Below are positions 7,916 through 15,911 of a stretch of 64,000 nt of DNA, piece after piece. The position numbers and the translations under genes are program-made. Within the stretch, counting starts at the first letter, position 1. Each line of letters opens with the position of its first letter. Source of the DNA: JBALVT01 sp047612385 (GTDB taxonomy: Bacteria; Pseudomonadota; Gammaproteobacteria; Pseudomonadales; Halieaceae); NCBI GenBank assembly GCA_047612385.1, contig JBLGAR010000005.1, positions 9,324 to 73,323 of the forward strand, read 5' to 3'. The notes beneath the pieces are model-generated. The model made no database searches and had not been told where the DNA came from. It saw nothing but the letters and a program-made list of their open reading frames with translations.

Positions 7916-8778
7916 TGACCACTATCGTCAGGGCTCGCGGTCTACGAAAAAATTTTGGTGACATCCCGGCAGTAGATGGTATCGATTTAAATATCAAAGC
8001 GGGCTCGGTGGTCGGGTTAATTGGCCCCAACGGTGCGGGTAAAACCACACTATTGCGTGCCTTGCTGGGCCTGACCAAGTACGCGGGTGATCTCGAAGTG
8101 TTGGGCAATAGCCCGCGGGGTGAGCGAGCCAGTTTAATGGAACAGGTATGCTTTATTGCCGATACAGCGGTCTTGCCTAGATGGATGACAGTCGATCAAC
8201 TCATCGATTATACCGCCGGAATTCATCCAAGGTTTGATCGGGTTCAGGCAGAAATTTTTTTGCGCAGCACCGATGTCGTTGGCGGCCGAAAAGTTAGAAA
8301 TTTATCCAAGGGTATGACAGTGCAACTTCATCTGGCGTTGGTAATGGCCATTGATGCCAAGCTGTTGATTCTGGATGAGCCGACATTGGGATTGGATATC
8401 ATTTTCAGAAAGCGATTCTTTGAGCAGTTGCTGAACGATTACTTTGATGGAGAAAGGACCATCATCATTTCAACCCACCAGGTAGAAGAGGTTCAAAATA
8501 TCCTTACTCATGTAATGTTTATGAATCATGGGAGGTTGATTTTAGACACTCCAATGCTGGAAATGGAAGAGCGCTTTGTCGAACTTCACGCCGTGGGAGA
8601 AACCGTTAAGAAGGCCCAGGAAATACCTCATATAGGTATGCGCAACATTCTCGGTGGCAAGGCGATAATCTACGAGGGTATCGATCACGCATTGCTCGCC
8701 CCGCTGGGTGAACTGCGCCCACCTTCTGTTTCGGATCTATTTGTGGCTAAAGTGACGGGGGATGAACACCATGCCTAA
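7915..8778 (+). CDS. ABC transporter ATP-binding protein
   Basis: A 287-residue cytoplasmic ATPase with Walker A GPNGAGKT at 37-44, signature LSKGM at 130-134, Walker B LLILDEP at 150-156 and switch histidine H188 in STHQ. The variant signature (LSKGM for LSGGQ) and the weak C-terminal region after residue 215 are typical of ATPases paired with YtrA-type regulators and ABC-2 permeases. The start overlaps the GntR stop (TGATG), so the two are translationally coupled. The substrate is unknown; bacitracin-like antibiotics or lipids are family possibilities only. Confidence 0.93.
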   Translation: MTTIVRARGLRKNFGDIPAVDGIDLNIKAGSVVGLIGPNGAGKTTLLRALLGLTKYAGDLEVLGNSPRGERASLMEQVCFIADTAVLPRWMTVDQLIDYTAGIHPRFDRVQAEIFLRSTDVVGGRKVRNLSKGMTVQLHLALVMAIDAKLLILDEPTLGLDIIFRKRFFEQLLNDYFDGERTIIISTHQVEEVQNILTHVMFMNHGRLILDTPMLEMEERFVELHAVGETVKKAQEIPHIGMRNILGGKAIIYEGIDHALLAPLGELRPPSVSDLFVAKVTGDEHHA

Positions 8779-9826
8779 TTTCAATTCTGCTCGTATGGCC
8801 ACACTGGCACGCCGTGAAATCCAGGAGAATCGCAACTCCCTGATTTGGACACCCGTCGGGATAGCAGTGATGCTGGTCGCGATCATGCTGATTAGCGTGT
8901 TAGTGGCCAATAGAGTGAGTGTCGTAGGCGATACCCTTCTACACGTTTTGCTGAAGGAAGAATCGGTGAAGGGTCTGGACATTACGATCGATATGAGCGC
9001 GGATGAAAATGGCGGGAAAAGCGCTTACAAAATTGAGACGAGAGAAGCACCAGGCGATGACGAGGAATGGAATTTTTCCAAAGATTGGGACTTTGAGCCT
9101 AAGACCGGACCCCAGCTGCAAGAAGAAATACAGGATGGTTTAGACGAAAAACTTGAAAACCTAAACCCGGTCTTGAACCTTGTTCACAGCGTTATGTTAG
9201 TGGTGTTGTATATAGTTTCGATCACCTACCTGCTGTCGAGCTTGTACACGGATCGCAAAGATCACAGTATCTTGTTTTGGCGATCCATGCCTCTGTCAGA
9301 ATGGGAGGAAGTGCTTTCAAAGCTGTTCATGGCAGTACTCGTGGTCCCTGTCGTTTTCATCCTTGCATCTGTGGTAGTGCAGTTAGCTTACGTAGTCATC
9401 GCGATGCTAATGGTGTGGCGAATGGATATGGATCCCTTTCAACTTATCTTGGGAAATTTAGAATTCGGAAGTTTATTCTTTGGTCAAATTGCCGGATGGT
9501 TGCGGACAGTGCTATGGATTCTTCCACTGTATGCCTGGCTGTTGTTTGCATCGGCTGCCGCAAGGCGTTCACCCTTCTTTCTTGCCGTTGCTCCAGTGTT
9601 GGGAATTATGTTCGTAGAGGAGGTCTTCCTTGGAAGTGAATACTTTGCCAACGCCATACAGCGTCACGTTCCACACTATACGGAGGGCAAGGGCTCTGTC
9701 AGTTTCTTTATAGATAGTCCCGCTTGGTCGTCAGCCGACTATGCGAGTATTGCCCTGGGCTTACTATTTGCTTTCGCTGCGCTTACAGGGGCCGTTTATC
9801 TGCGCCGGTACAGATTCGAAATTTAA
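8762..9826 (+). CDS. ABC-2 type transporter permease
   Basis: A 354-residue membrane protein whose start overlaps the ATPase gene by 17 bases. There is one helix near residues 31-51. A large acidic extracytoplasmic loop of about 90 residues (rich in D, E and K, about 60-145) follows. Five more helices lie between about 150 and 350. This topology fits an ABC-2 permease with a large periplasmic loop after the first helix. ATG at 8762 or 8771 could start it. It forms the transporter with the preceding ATPase. A 109-base gap to the convergent acetolactate synthase gene follows, with no clear terminator. Confidence 0.85.
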   Translation: MNTMPNFNSARMATLARREIQENRNSLIWTPVGIAVMLVAIMLISVLVANRVSVVGDTLLHVLLKEESVKGLDITIDMSADENGGKSAYKIETREAPGDDEEWNFSKDWDFEPKTGPQLQEEIQDGLDEKLENLNPVLNLVHSVMLVVLYIVSITYLLSSLYTDRKDHSILFWRSMPLSEWEEVLSKLFMAVLVVPVVFILASVVVQLAYVVIAMLMVWRMDMDPFQLILGNLEFGSLFFGQIAGWLRTVLWILPLYAWLLFASAAARRSPFFLAVAPVLGIMFVEEVFLGSEYFANAIQRHVPHYTEGKGSVSFFIDSPAWSSADYASIALGLLFAFAALTGAVYLRRYRFEI

Positions 9827-9935
9827 AGATCAGCGTTTGGTATATGGGAATAATTTTACTATTGTAGTCCCTGCCTGTATTTTCGGATAAACCACGCAAT
9901 CGAGCCTCTTAATCTTCCGGTTTTTAATGGACGAT

Positions 9936-11588
9936 CTAGAGGGTGCAGGTAAGTTCGCCCAAGCGCTGGGTCAGTTTTTTATTTTCATTGTAGTCGATGG
10001 GTATGACTACCAAGCTCGGTCCTCGATGGTCCGCAGCCTGCTCTATCGCAGATAGTAATTTTTCGCTGTCGTCGACGAAGGTATAGTCCCACCTGAAAGA
10101 CTTCGCGAGCATCTCCCAGTCCGGATTGGTAAACGATAAATCAGTGTGCTTGCCGAAGTGAGTCCACTGTTTCCATGCTATGAGGCCATAGGCGTTGTCT
10201 TCCCAAACCATCATGGTGATATTGCTGTTGAGGCGGAAGGCTGTTTCCATCTCCTGCACATTCATGAGGAACCCCGCATCACCAGCGATACCCAGTATTT
10301 TCCTATCGGGATCCACCAGCGAGGCTGCAATAGCGCCCGGGAGCGCAAAACCCATGGAACAGAAGCCATTGGGTATGAGGCAGCCATTGGGAGTTTTGCA
10401 GTGATAGTGTCTGGCGATCCACATCTTATGTGCCCCCACGTCTGATAAAACAAGTCCGTCGGCTGCATAAACCTTTTGTACATCGTGCAAGACCTTTTGC
10501 GGTTTTATGATACCGGTGGTCTTGTCCTCGTTGTGTTCGTTAAGCTCCTGGGCCATGTCTTCCCTTGTGCGCTGCTGCTGGCCTAAATCGAAATTGAAGT
10601 CCGGAGCGGTTTTCAAAGAAGCGACCAACGCCTCCAGTGTGTCCGCCACATCACCCACCAGCTCGACACCGGGGTGGTAAGCGCTGTCGATTTCTGCAGG
10701 TAAAAAATCGATGTGAATAATGGATTTTTTACCGTCTTCGTTCCACAAAGAGGGGTGGTACTCCACCATGTCAAAACCAATGGCGATTACAAGGTCCGCA
10801 GCATCAATAGCGCAGGTGCCGATATCCTTGGAGCCCAGTCCTATCGTGTAAAGGGATTGATCGCTGTCTGGGTCGATGGCACCTTTTGCCATAAAGGTGT
10901 TCAGTACTCCTATGCGTGTCAGCTCAGCCAGTTCACGCAACTGGCGGTTGCTGCGTTTTCTGACACAGCCGTTTCCTGCCAAAATCACAGGGCGATTGGC
11001 CGATTTTATTTTCTCTACAGCGACAGTAATCATGTCGGCGTTGGCAGCCGAACGACGGAAGCGAACCGGTTTCATGGGCAGGGCATCCGTATCGTGCTCC
11101 GCAATATCCTCGGGTAGTTCTACCAATACTGCGCCGGGTTTCTCGCTGCGAGCAATACGCACTGCTTTTCGCATAACTTCGGGAATACTATCCGCGTGAA
11201 TAATGGTGGTCGCCCACTTTGTAACGGGCTCGAACATCTTTACCACATCCATTATCTGGTGCGACTCTTTATGAAGGCGACGAGTACTGCCTTGGCCGGT
11301 GAGCACCAGCATAGGCGCTCTATCCATATTTGCGTCGGCGACACCGGTAATCAGGTTGGTAGCACCGGGTCCTAGCGTTCCCAGGCAGGCGGCGGGTACC
11401 CCGCTCAATCGGCCGTAAATTTCCGCCATGAACGCAGCGCCTTGTTCGTGCCGAGTTAGTACGAATGTGATGCTATTGGAATCTTCCAGGCTCATCATAA
11501 AATCGGCGTTCTCCTCACCTGGCACACCAAAGATGTACTCGATGCCTTCTTCTTCCAAACATTTGACCATTAAATCTGAGGCTTTCAT
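9936..11588 (-). CDS. Acetolactate synthase large subunit (thiamine diphosphate enzyme)
   Basis: A 550-residue ThDP-dependent enzyme that condenses pyruvate to acetolactate. The Pyr domain has the catalytic glutamate in TRHEQGAAFMAE (about 45-57). The central domain covers about 190-330. The PP domain has the metal/ThDP motif GDAGFLMNVQEMETAFR followed by N (about 440-470). No small regulatory subunit gene is beside it, so it may be a stand-alone catabolic-type or substitute enzyme. The ATG at 11588 is followed by a good family N-terminus. Other members of the ThDP family are possible, but the central and C-terminal motifs favour ALS. Confidence 0.85.
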   Translation of the reverse strand: MKASDLMVKCLEEEGIEYIFGVPGEENADFMMSLEDSNSITFVLTRHEQGAAFMAEIYGRLSGVPAACLGTLGPGATNLITGVADANMDRAPMLVLTGQGSTRRLHKESHQIMDVVKMFEPVTKWATTIIHADSIPEVMRKAVRIARSEKPGAVLVELPEDIAEHDTDALPMKPVRFRRSAANADMITVAVEKIKSANRPVILAGNGCVRKRSNRQLRELAELTRIGVLNTFMAKGAIDPDSDQSLYTIGLGSKDIGTCAIDAADLVIAIGFDMVEYHPSLWNEDGKKSIIHIDFLPAEIDSAYHPGVELVGDVADTLEALVASLKTAPDFNFDLGQQQRTREDMAQELNEHNEDKTTGIIKPQKVLHDVQKVYAADGLVLSDVGAHKMWIARHYHCKTPNGCLIPNGFCSMGFALPGAIAASLVDPDRKILGIAGDAGFLMNVQEMETAFRLNSNITMMVWEDNAYGLIAWKQWTHFGKHTDLSFTNPDWEMLAKSFRWDYTFVDDSEKLLSAIEQAADHRGPSLVVIPIDYNENKKLTQRLGELTCTL

Positions 11589-11807
11589 GGTGTCATCCTG
11601 CGTTGTGTTTTTTTGAATTAGTAGAGCAGCTACCAGCCTATCAGCGCACGATGCAAATAGATGCCGGTTTATTGACTTGGGTCGATGAACCAGCGACGGA
11701 TAAGGTTCCCGAAGATCTCATCAAGGCTATTCTTGAGGCGCTTGGGGAAGGATGACGAAGAAACGACCGCTTTAGCCATCATCCTTCCATCGCGATTTAG
11801 GATAACT

Positions 11808-13793
11808 CTAGAAGTGTACGCCCTTCATCAATGCGGCGAGCGCCACCTGCTCGCTGGAAACCTCAACTTTTTCAGGCTTTGCGTCTCCCTTTGCCGCGGC
11901 TGAATCGCTGAACATGCGGAACACGATATTCATAACAACTTCGGAGAACCTCGGCGCTACGGCTGTCATTACCTGCAAGAAAATTCCCATGGGCGTAGCA
12001 ATACGTTTGGGCTTTTTGATCACCGCCTCGGCGACCATATCGGCAGCTTCCTCCGGGCTCAATACCGGCATAGAATCATAGACAGTAGTAGCGGCAATCA
12101 TCGGTGTGCGTACTAAAGGCATGTTGATGGTGGTCAGGCGTACATTGCGATCTGAAAACTCTACCGCTGCAGAACGCGTCCATGCATCCAGAGCCGATTT
12201 CGACGCAACGTAAGCGGAGAACCTGGGGCTGGGTGTTAGGGCACTGATGGAGGAAATGTTAATGACATGACCTTTGCCTGCTTTCAACATGGACGGTGCA
12301 AACCCCATGATGAGGCGTATAGCGCCGAAGTAGTTGATCTGCATAGTGCGCTCAAAATCATGGAAGCGATCAAAGGACAGTTCCAGGGAGCGGCGTATTG
12401 AGCGACCCGCATTGTTAATCAGAATATCAAGAAAACCATGATTTTCCAGAACTTCCTTTACCAGCCGATCGCAATCTTCCATATCTGATACATCGGCGGT
12501 GTAGGTAGTAGCCGTACCACCAAGCTCGGCGATTTCATCCGCTGTTTCCTGTAGTTTATCGAGGCTGCGTGCAACCAGCAGGACATGAGCCCCCGCCGTT
12601 GCGAGTCGAACGGCGGAATACCTGCCGATGCCCGAGGAAGCACCGGTAATCAATACTATTTTACCCTTCACATTCCCTTCCAGGGAGTGGTCAATAAATA
12701 AATCCGGGTCGAGATTGCGCTCCCAGTAATCCCATATCACGGGTGCGTAGTCCCGCAATTCAGGAACTTTAATACCTGAACCTTTTAGCGCACGCTCTGT
12801 ATCCCGGTTGTCATAGCGAGTGGGATAGTTCATAAACATAGTGACTGAGTCCGGCAAGCCCATGTCCTCGAGCATAGTGTTAACAATACGCTTCACCGGC
12901 GGTAGACCCGAAAGTGTGTCTCTGACCACGCGAGGGATAAAACCGAACATTCTCGTGTCCAGTCGCATACTAAATTTTGGGGTGTGACCGGCGTCGGCAA
13001 AAATGTTCATCAAATTGCCCATGCTGTGATGATCCGGGTCAGTCAGATGAAAACAGCGTGAGTCGAGGTCGGCTTTGTGTGCGATGTGGTCCATAGCGTC
13101 GACCACATAGTCCACCGGCACAATGTTGAATTTACCGCCTTCGATACCGATAAGCGGAAACCACTGGGGCAACACGTTCCGAAGCTTCTGCAGGGTTTTG
13201 AAAAAATAGTAGGCGCCATCGATTTTGTCGATTTCACCTGTTTTTGAGTGTCCAACGACCATACCAGGGCGGTAGATCCTCCAGGGGACTTTGCACTCGT
13301 TTCTGACGATACCCTCAGAGTCATGTTTGGTAGAAAAGTAGGGGTGATCACAGTTTTCCGCTTCCTCAAACATATCCTCTCGAAAGATTCCCGGATATAA
13401 ACCGCCCGCTGCAATAGAGCTGACGTGTTGGAAGCATTTTGCATCCAGTGCTTCGGCGAGATTGATCGCATTGCGAGTGCCATCAATATTCGTAGCCGTT
13501 TGCGCCTCAGCCGATGCACTAATGTCGTAAATAGCGGCGAAATGGCAGAAATGATCGATCTTCCCTTTAAGCTCGTCCAGGGTTGATTTACCCAGACCCA
13601 AAAGTGGTTGGGTAAGATCACCTGTCACGGGTATAAGCCGATCGGAGCCCGGGCCAAAGCGTTCCTGGAGAGCTTCAAATTTGTGTTCCGATCCCTTTCT
13701 GGTCAAAACATAGACATCGCCTTCGCGCTGTTTCAATTTATCAATGAAGAATCTTCCGATGAACCCGGTGCCACCGGTAATGAAGTAAGCCAT
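11808..13793 (-). CDS. Two-domain fatty acyl-CoA reductase (alcohol-forming)
   Basis: The 661-residue protein has two Rossmann domains. The N-terminal extended-SDR domain has GGTGFIG at about 7-13 and YFSTKHDSEG as the Tyr-Lys motif. The C-terminal classical SDR domain begins near residue 372 with TGASSGIG, carries NNAG and has YVASKSA as catalytic Tyr-Lys. Length, domain order and many stretches (IYRPGMV, IEGGKFNIVPVD, APVIWDYWERNLDPDLF) closely match, from memory, the Marinobacter enzyme Maqu_2507, which reduces fatty acyl-CoA or aldehyde to fatty alcohol. It could feed wax-ester synthesis, but no wax-ester synthase gene is in the window. Transcribed away from aceA. Confidence 0.88.
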   Translation of the reverse strand: MAYFITGGTGFIGRFFIDKLKQREGDVYVLTRKGSEHKFEALQERFGPGSDRLIPVTGDLTQPLLGLGKSTLDELKGKIDHFCHFAAIYDISASAEAQTATNIDGTRNAINLAEALDAKCFQHVSSIAAGGLYPGIFREDMFEEAENCDHPYFSTKHDSEGIVRNECKVPWRIYRPGMVVGHSKTGEIDKIDGAYYFFKTLQKLRNVLPQWFPLIGIEGGKFNIVPVDYVVDAMDHIAHKADLDSRCFHLTDPDHHSMGNLMNIFADAGHTPKFSMRLDTRMFGFIPRVVRDTLSGLPPVKRIVNTMLEDMGLPDSVTMFMNYPTRYDNRDTERALKGSGIKVPELRDYAPVIWDYWERNLDPDLFIDHSLEGNVKGKIVLITGASSGIGRYSAVRLATAGAHVLLVARSLDKLQETADEIAELGGTATTYTADVSDMEDCDRLVKEVLENHGFLDILINNAGRSIRRSLELSFDRFHDFERTMQINYFGAIRLIMGFAPSMLKAGKGHVINISSISALTPSPRFSAYVASKSALDAWTRSAAVEFSDRNVRLTTINMPLVRTPMIAATTVYDSMPVLSPEEAADMVAEAVIKKPKRIATPMGIFLQVMTAVAPRFSEVVMNIVFRMFSDSAAAKGDAKPEKVEVSSEQVALAALMKGVHF

Positions 13794-14142
13794 GGTTGTG
13801 TTCCTCTTTATCTTTCATTAGTTGAGGTAATACATAAATATAGTAGAACTCGGATCTTGGCGCGAGTTCTCATTGCCAACCGTTGGCGCGAGCGTTGTTT
13901 TACCTTGAATGGAGGTGCTCGATAGCGCCTTCGTTCATATCGGGCCGTGCATATTCCAGTGGAATGTCAGAGGTTTAATTTACCTGGTGAATAGTAGGGA
14001 TACTTTCTATTTATTTCATTTATGTTTCCGCGCTCATTAAGATACCCACCAGTTCAAAAAATTGGTCTAGCCGCAGCGGTGCAGCCGACTATTCACAACA
14101 GGTATCACAACACATATCCACAACAGTAGCAGAGGATTCAAC
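13794..14142. other. Divergent intergenic region between the acyl-CoA reductase and aceA
   Basis: 349 bases without a gene. It must hold the promoters of both flanking genes. The last 60 bases before aceA contain repeated ACAACA/CACAAC motifs and AGAGGA as the ribosome binding site. No confident -35/-10 pair or operator could be picked by eye. Confidence 0.6.
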
Positions 14143-15738
14143 ATGTCTAACTTCCAGCAAGATATCGACAACGTAGCCAAATTGCGGGCGGAACACGGTA
14201 GCGCTTGGGATGCAATCAGTCCTGAGTATGCAGCGCGCATGAAGGCCCAAAACCGCTTTCAGACGGGCATTGATATCGCCAAGTACACGGCGGGTATCAT
14301 GCGTGCGGATATGGCAGCCTATGACGCCGACACCAGCCAATACACACAATCGCTGGGTTGCTGGCATGGTTTTATCGGTCAACAGAAGATGATTTCTATC
14401 AAGAAGCATTTCAATAGCACCGACAGACGTTACCTGTACCTCTCCGGTTGGATGATTGCTGCTTTGCGTTCGGAGTTTGGTCCACTGCCCGATCAGTCCA
14501 TGCATGAGAAAACATCGGTATCAAGCCTCATCGAAGAGCTCTACACGTTCTTGCGACAGGCCGATGCTCGTGAACTGGGCGGTCTTTTCCGCGCACTCGA
14601 TGGTGCTCGCGGAGCGGGTGACGAGGTGGCTGCACAATCAGTGCAAAAGCAGATCGACGACTTTCAAACTCATGTAGTGCCTATTATTGCTGATATCGAT
14701 GCGGGTTTTGGTAATGCCGAGGCGACCTACTTACTTGCCAAGAAAATGATCGAAGCGGGCGCCTGCGCTATTCAGCTTGAAAATCAGGTGTCTGATGAAA
14801 AGCAGTGTGGCCACCAGGACGGCAAAGTAACGGTTCCTCATGAGGACTTTCTTGCCAAAATTCGCGCAGTTCGATATGCCTTTTTAGAGCTGGGTGTTGA
14901 TGATGGGGTGATAGTTGCTCGAACTGATTCACTGGGTGCAGGCCTGACCAAGCAAATTGCTGTGACTCACGAGCCGGGTGACTTGGGTGATCAGTACAAC
15001 AGCTTCCTCGATTGTGAAGAATTGGACGTTGCGGAAATGGACCATGGCGATGTGATTATCAAGCAGCACGATAAGCTCGTTCGCCCCAAACGTCTGCCTT
15101 CCAACCTCTATCAGTTCCGCCAGGGTACCGGTGAAGATCGCTGTGTTCTGGACAGCATCACCTCTTTGCAAAATGGCGCTGACCTGTTGTGGATTGAAAC
15201 TGAAAAGCCACACATTGCTCAGATTGGTGGAATGGTTAAGCGTATTCGAGAAGTTGTTCCCAATGCGAAGCTGGTCTACAACAACTCACCTTCGTTCAAC
15301 TGGACGTTGAACTTTCGTCAGCAGATTTTCGATGCTATGAGCGAAGCGGGCAAAGACGTTTCAGCCTATGACCGCGATGCCTTGATGAGCGTTGATTACG
15401 ATGGAACTGAACTGGCAACGGTTGCGGATGAGCGTATTCGCACATTCCAGGCTGATTCAGCTCGTGAAGCAGGTATTTTCCACCACCTGATCACTTTGCC
15501 GACTTACCACACGGCAGCGCTTTCTACTGACAATCTGGCTAAGGAGTACTTTGGCGATCAGGGAATGTTGGGCTATGTTGCGGGTGTTCAGCGCAAGGAA
15601 ATCCGACAGGGGATTGCCTGTGTCAAGCACCAGAACATGGCAGGCTCTGACATGGGTGATGATCACAAGGAGTACTTTGCTGGTGAAGCTGCGTTAAAAG
15701 CGGGTGGCTCAGACAACACTATGAATCAGTTTGGCTAA
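14143..15738 (+). CDS. aceA: Isocitrate lyase (long form)
   Basis: First enzyme of the glyoxylate shunt, splitting isocitrate to succinate and glyoxylate for growth on acetate and fatty acids. The 531-residue length equals the long Pseudomonas-type enzyme rather than the 434-residue E. coli form. IADIDAGFGN at 182-191 holds metal-binding aspartates. The catalytic loop reads KQCGH at 220-224, with Q in place of the second K of the common KKCGH, as in the long class. The ATG at 14143 has AGAGGA before it. No malate synthase gene is next to it. A strong terminator follows at 15777. Confidence 0.96.
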   Translation: MSNFQQDIDNVAKLRAEHGSAWDAISPEYAARMKAQNRFQTGIDIAKYTAGIMRADMAAYDADTSQYTQSLGCWHGFIGQQKMISIKKHFNSTDRRYLYLSGWMIAALRSEFGPLPDQSMHEKTSVSSLIEELYTFLRQADARELGGLFRALDGARGAGDEVAAQSVQKQIDDFQTHVVPIIADIDAGFGNAEATYLLAKKMIEAGACAIQLENQVSDEKQCGHQDGKVTVPHEDFLAKIRAVRYAFLELGVDDGVIVARTDSLGAGLTKQIAVTHEPGDLGDQYNSFLDCEELDVAEMDHGDVIIKQHDKLVRPKRLPSNLYQFRQGTGEDRCVLDSITSLQNGADLLWIETEKPHIAQIGGMVKRIREVVPNAKLVYNNSPSFNWTLNFRQQIFDAMSEAGKDVSAYDRDALMSVDYDGTELATVADERIRTFQADSAREAGIFHHLITLPTYHTAALSTDNLAKEYFGDQGMLGYVAGVQRKEIRQGIACVKHQNMAGSDMGDDHKEYFAGEAALKAGGSDNTMNQFG

Positions 15739-15776
15739 GTGATTGTGACGTCCAGTTAGTGTGTGACCTGGACAGG

Positions 15777-15803
15777 AGGGCGGTATTATTACCGCCCTTT
15801 GTT
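15777..15803 (+). terminator. Rho-independent terminator after aceA
   Basis: AGGGCGGTA (15777-15785) pairs with TACCGCCCT (15790-15798) around the loop TTAT, followed by a short T-rich run TTGTTG. It lies 39 bases after the aceA stop and points the same way. Confidence 0.85.
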
Positions 15804-15911
15804 GTGCCTCAATACCCTTGGAATTGGCTCAGGCTGCTACAGTTAGGAATACCCCTATCAGTTATTTTGGCCCTTTACTAAAAAAAAATGCAATCGGAGA
15901 TACCTAAAAAC

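Noticed and set aside
11651..11755. A 34-codon plus-strand frame between the acetolactate synthase and reductase genes (MQIDAGLLTWVDEPATDK...)
   Set aside because: Protein-like in composition and possibly a remnant, but no family match, no ribosome site and very short; not supportable as a gene.
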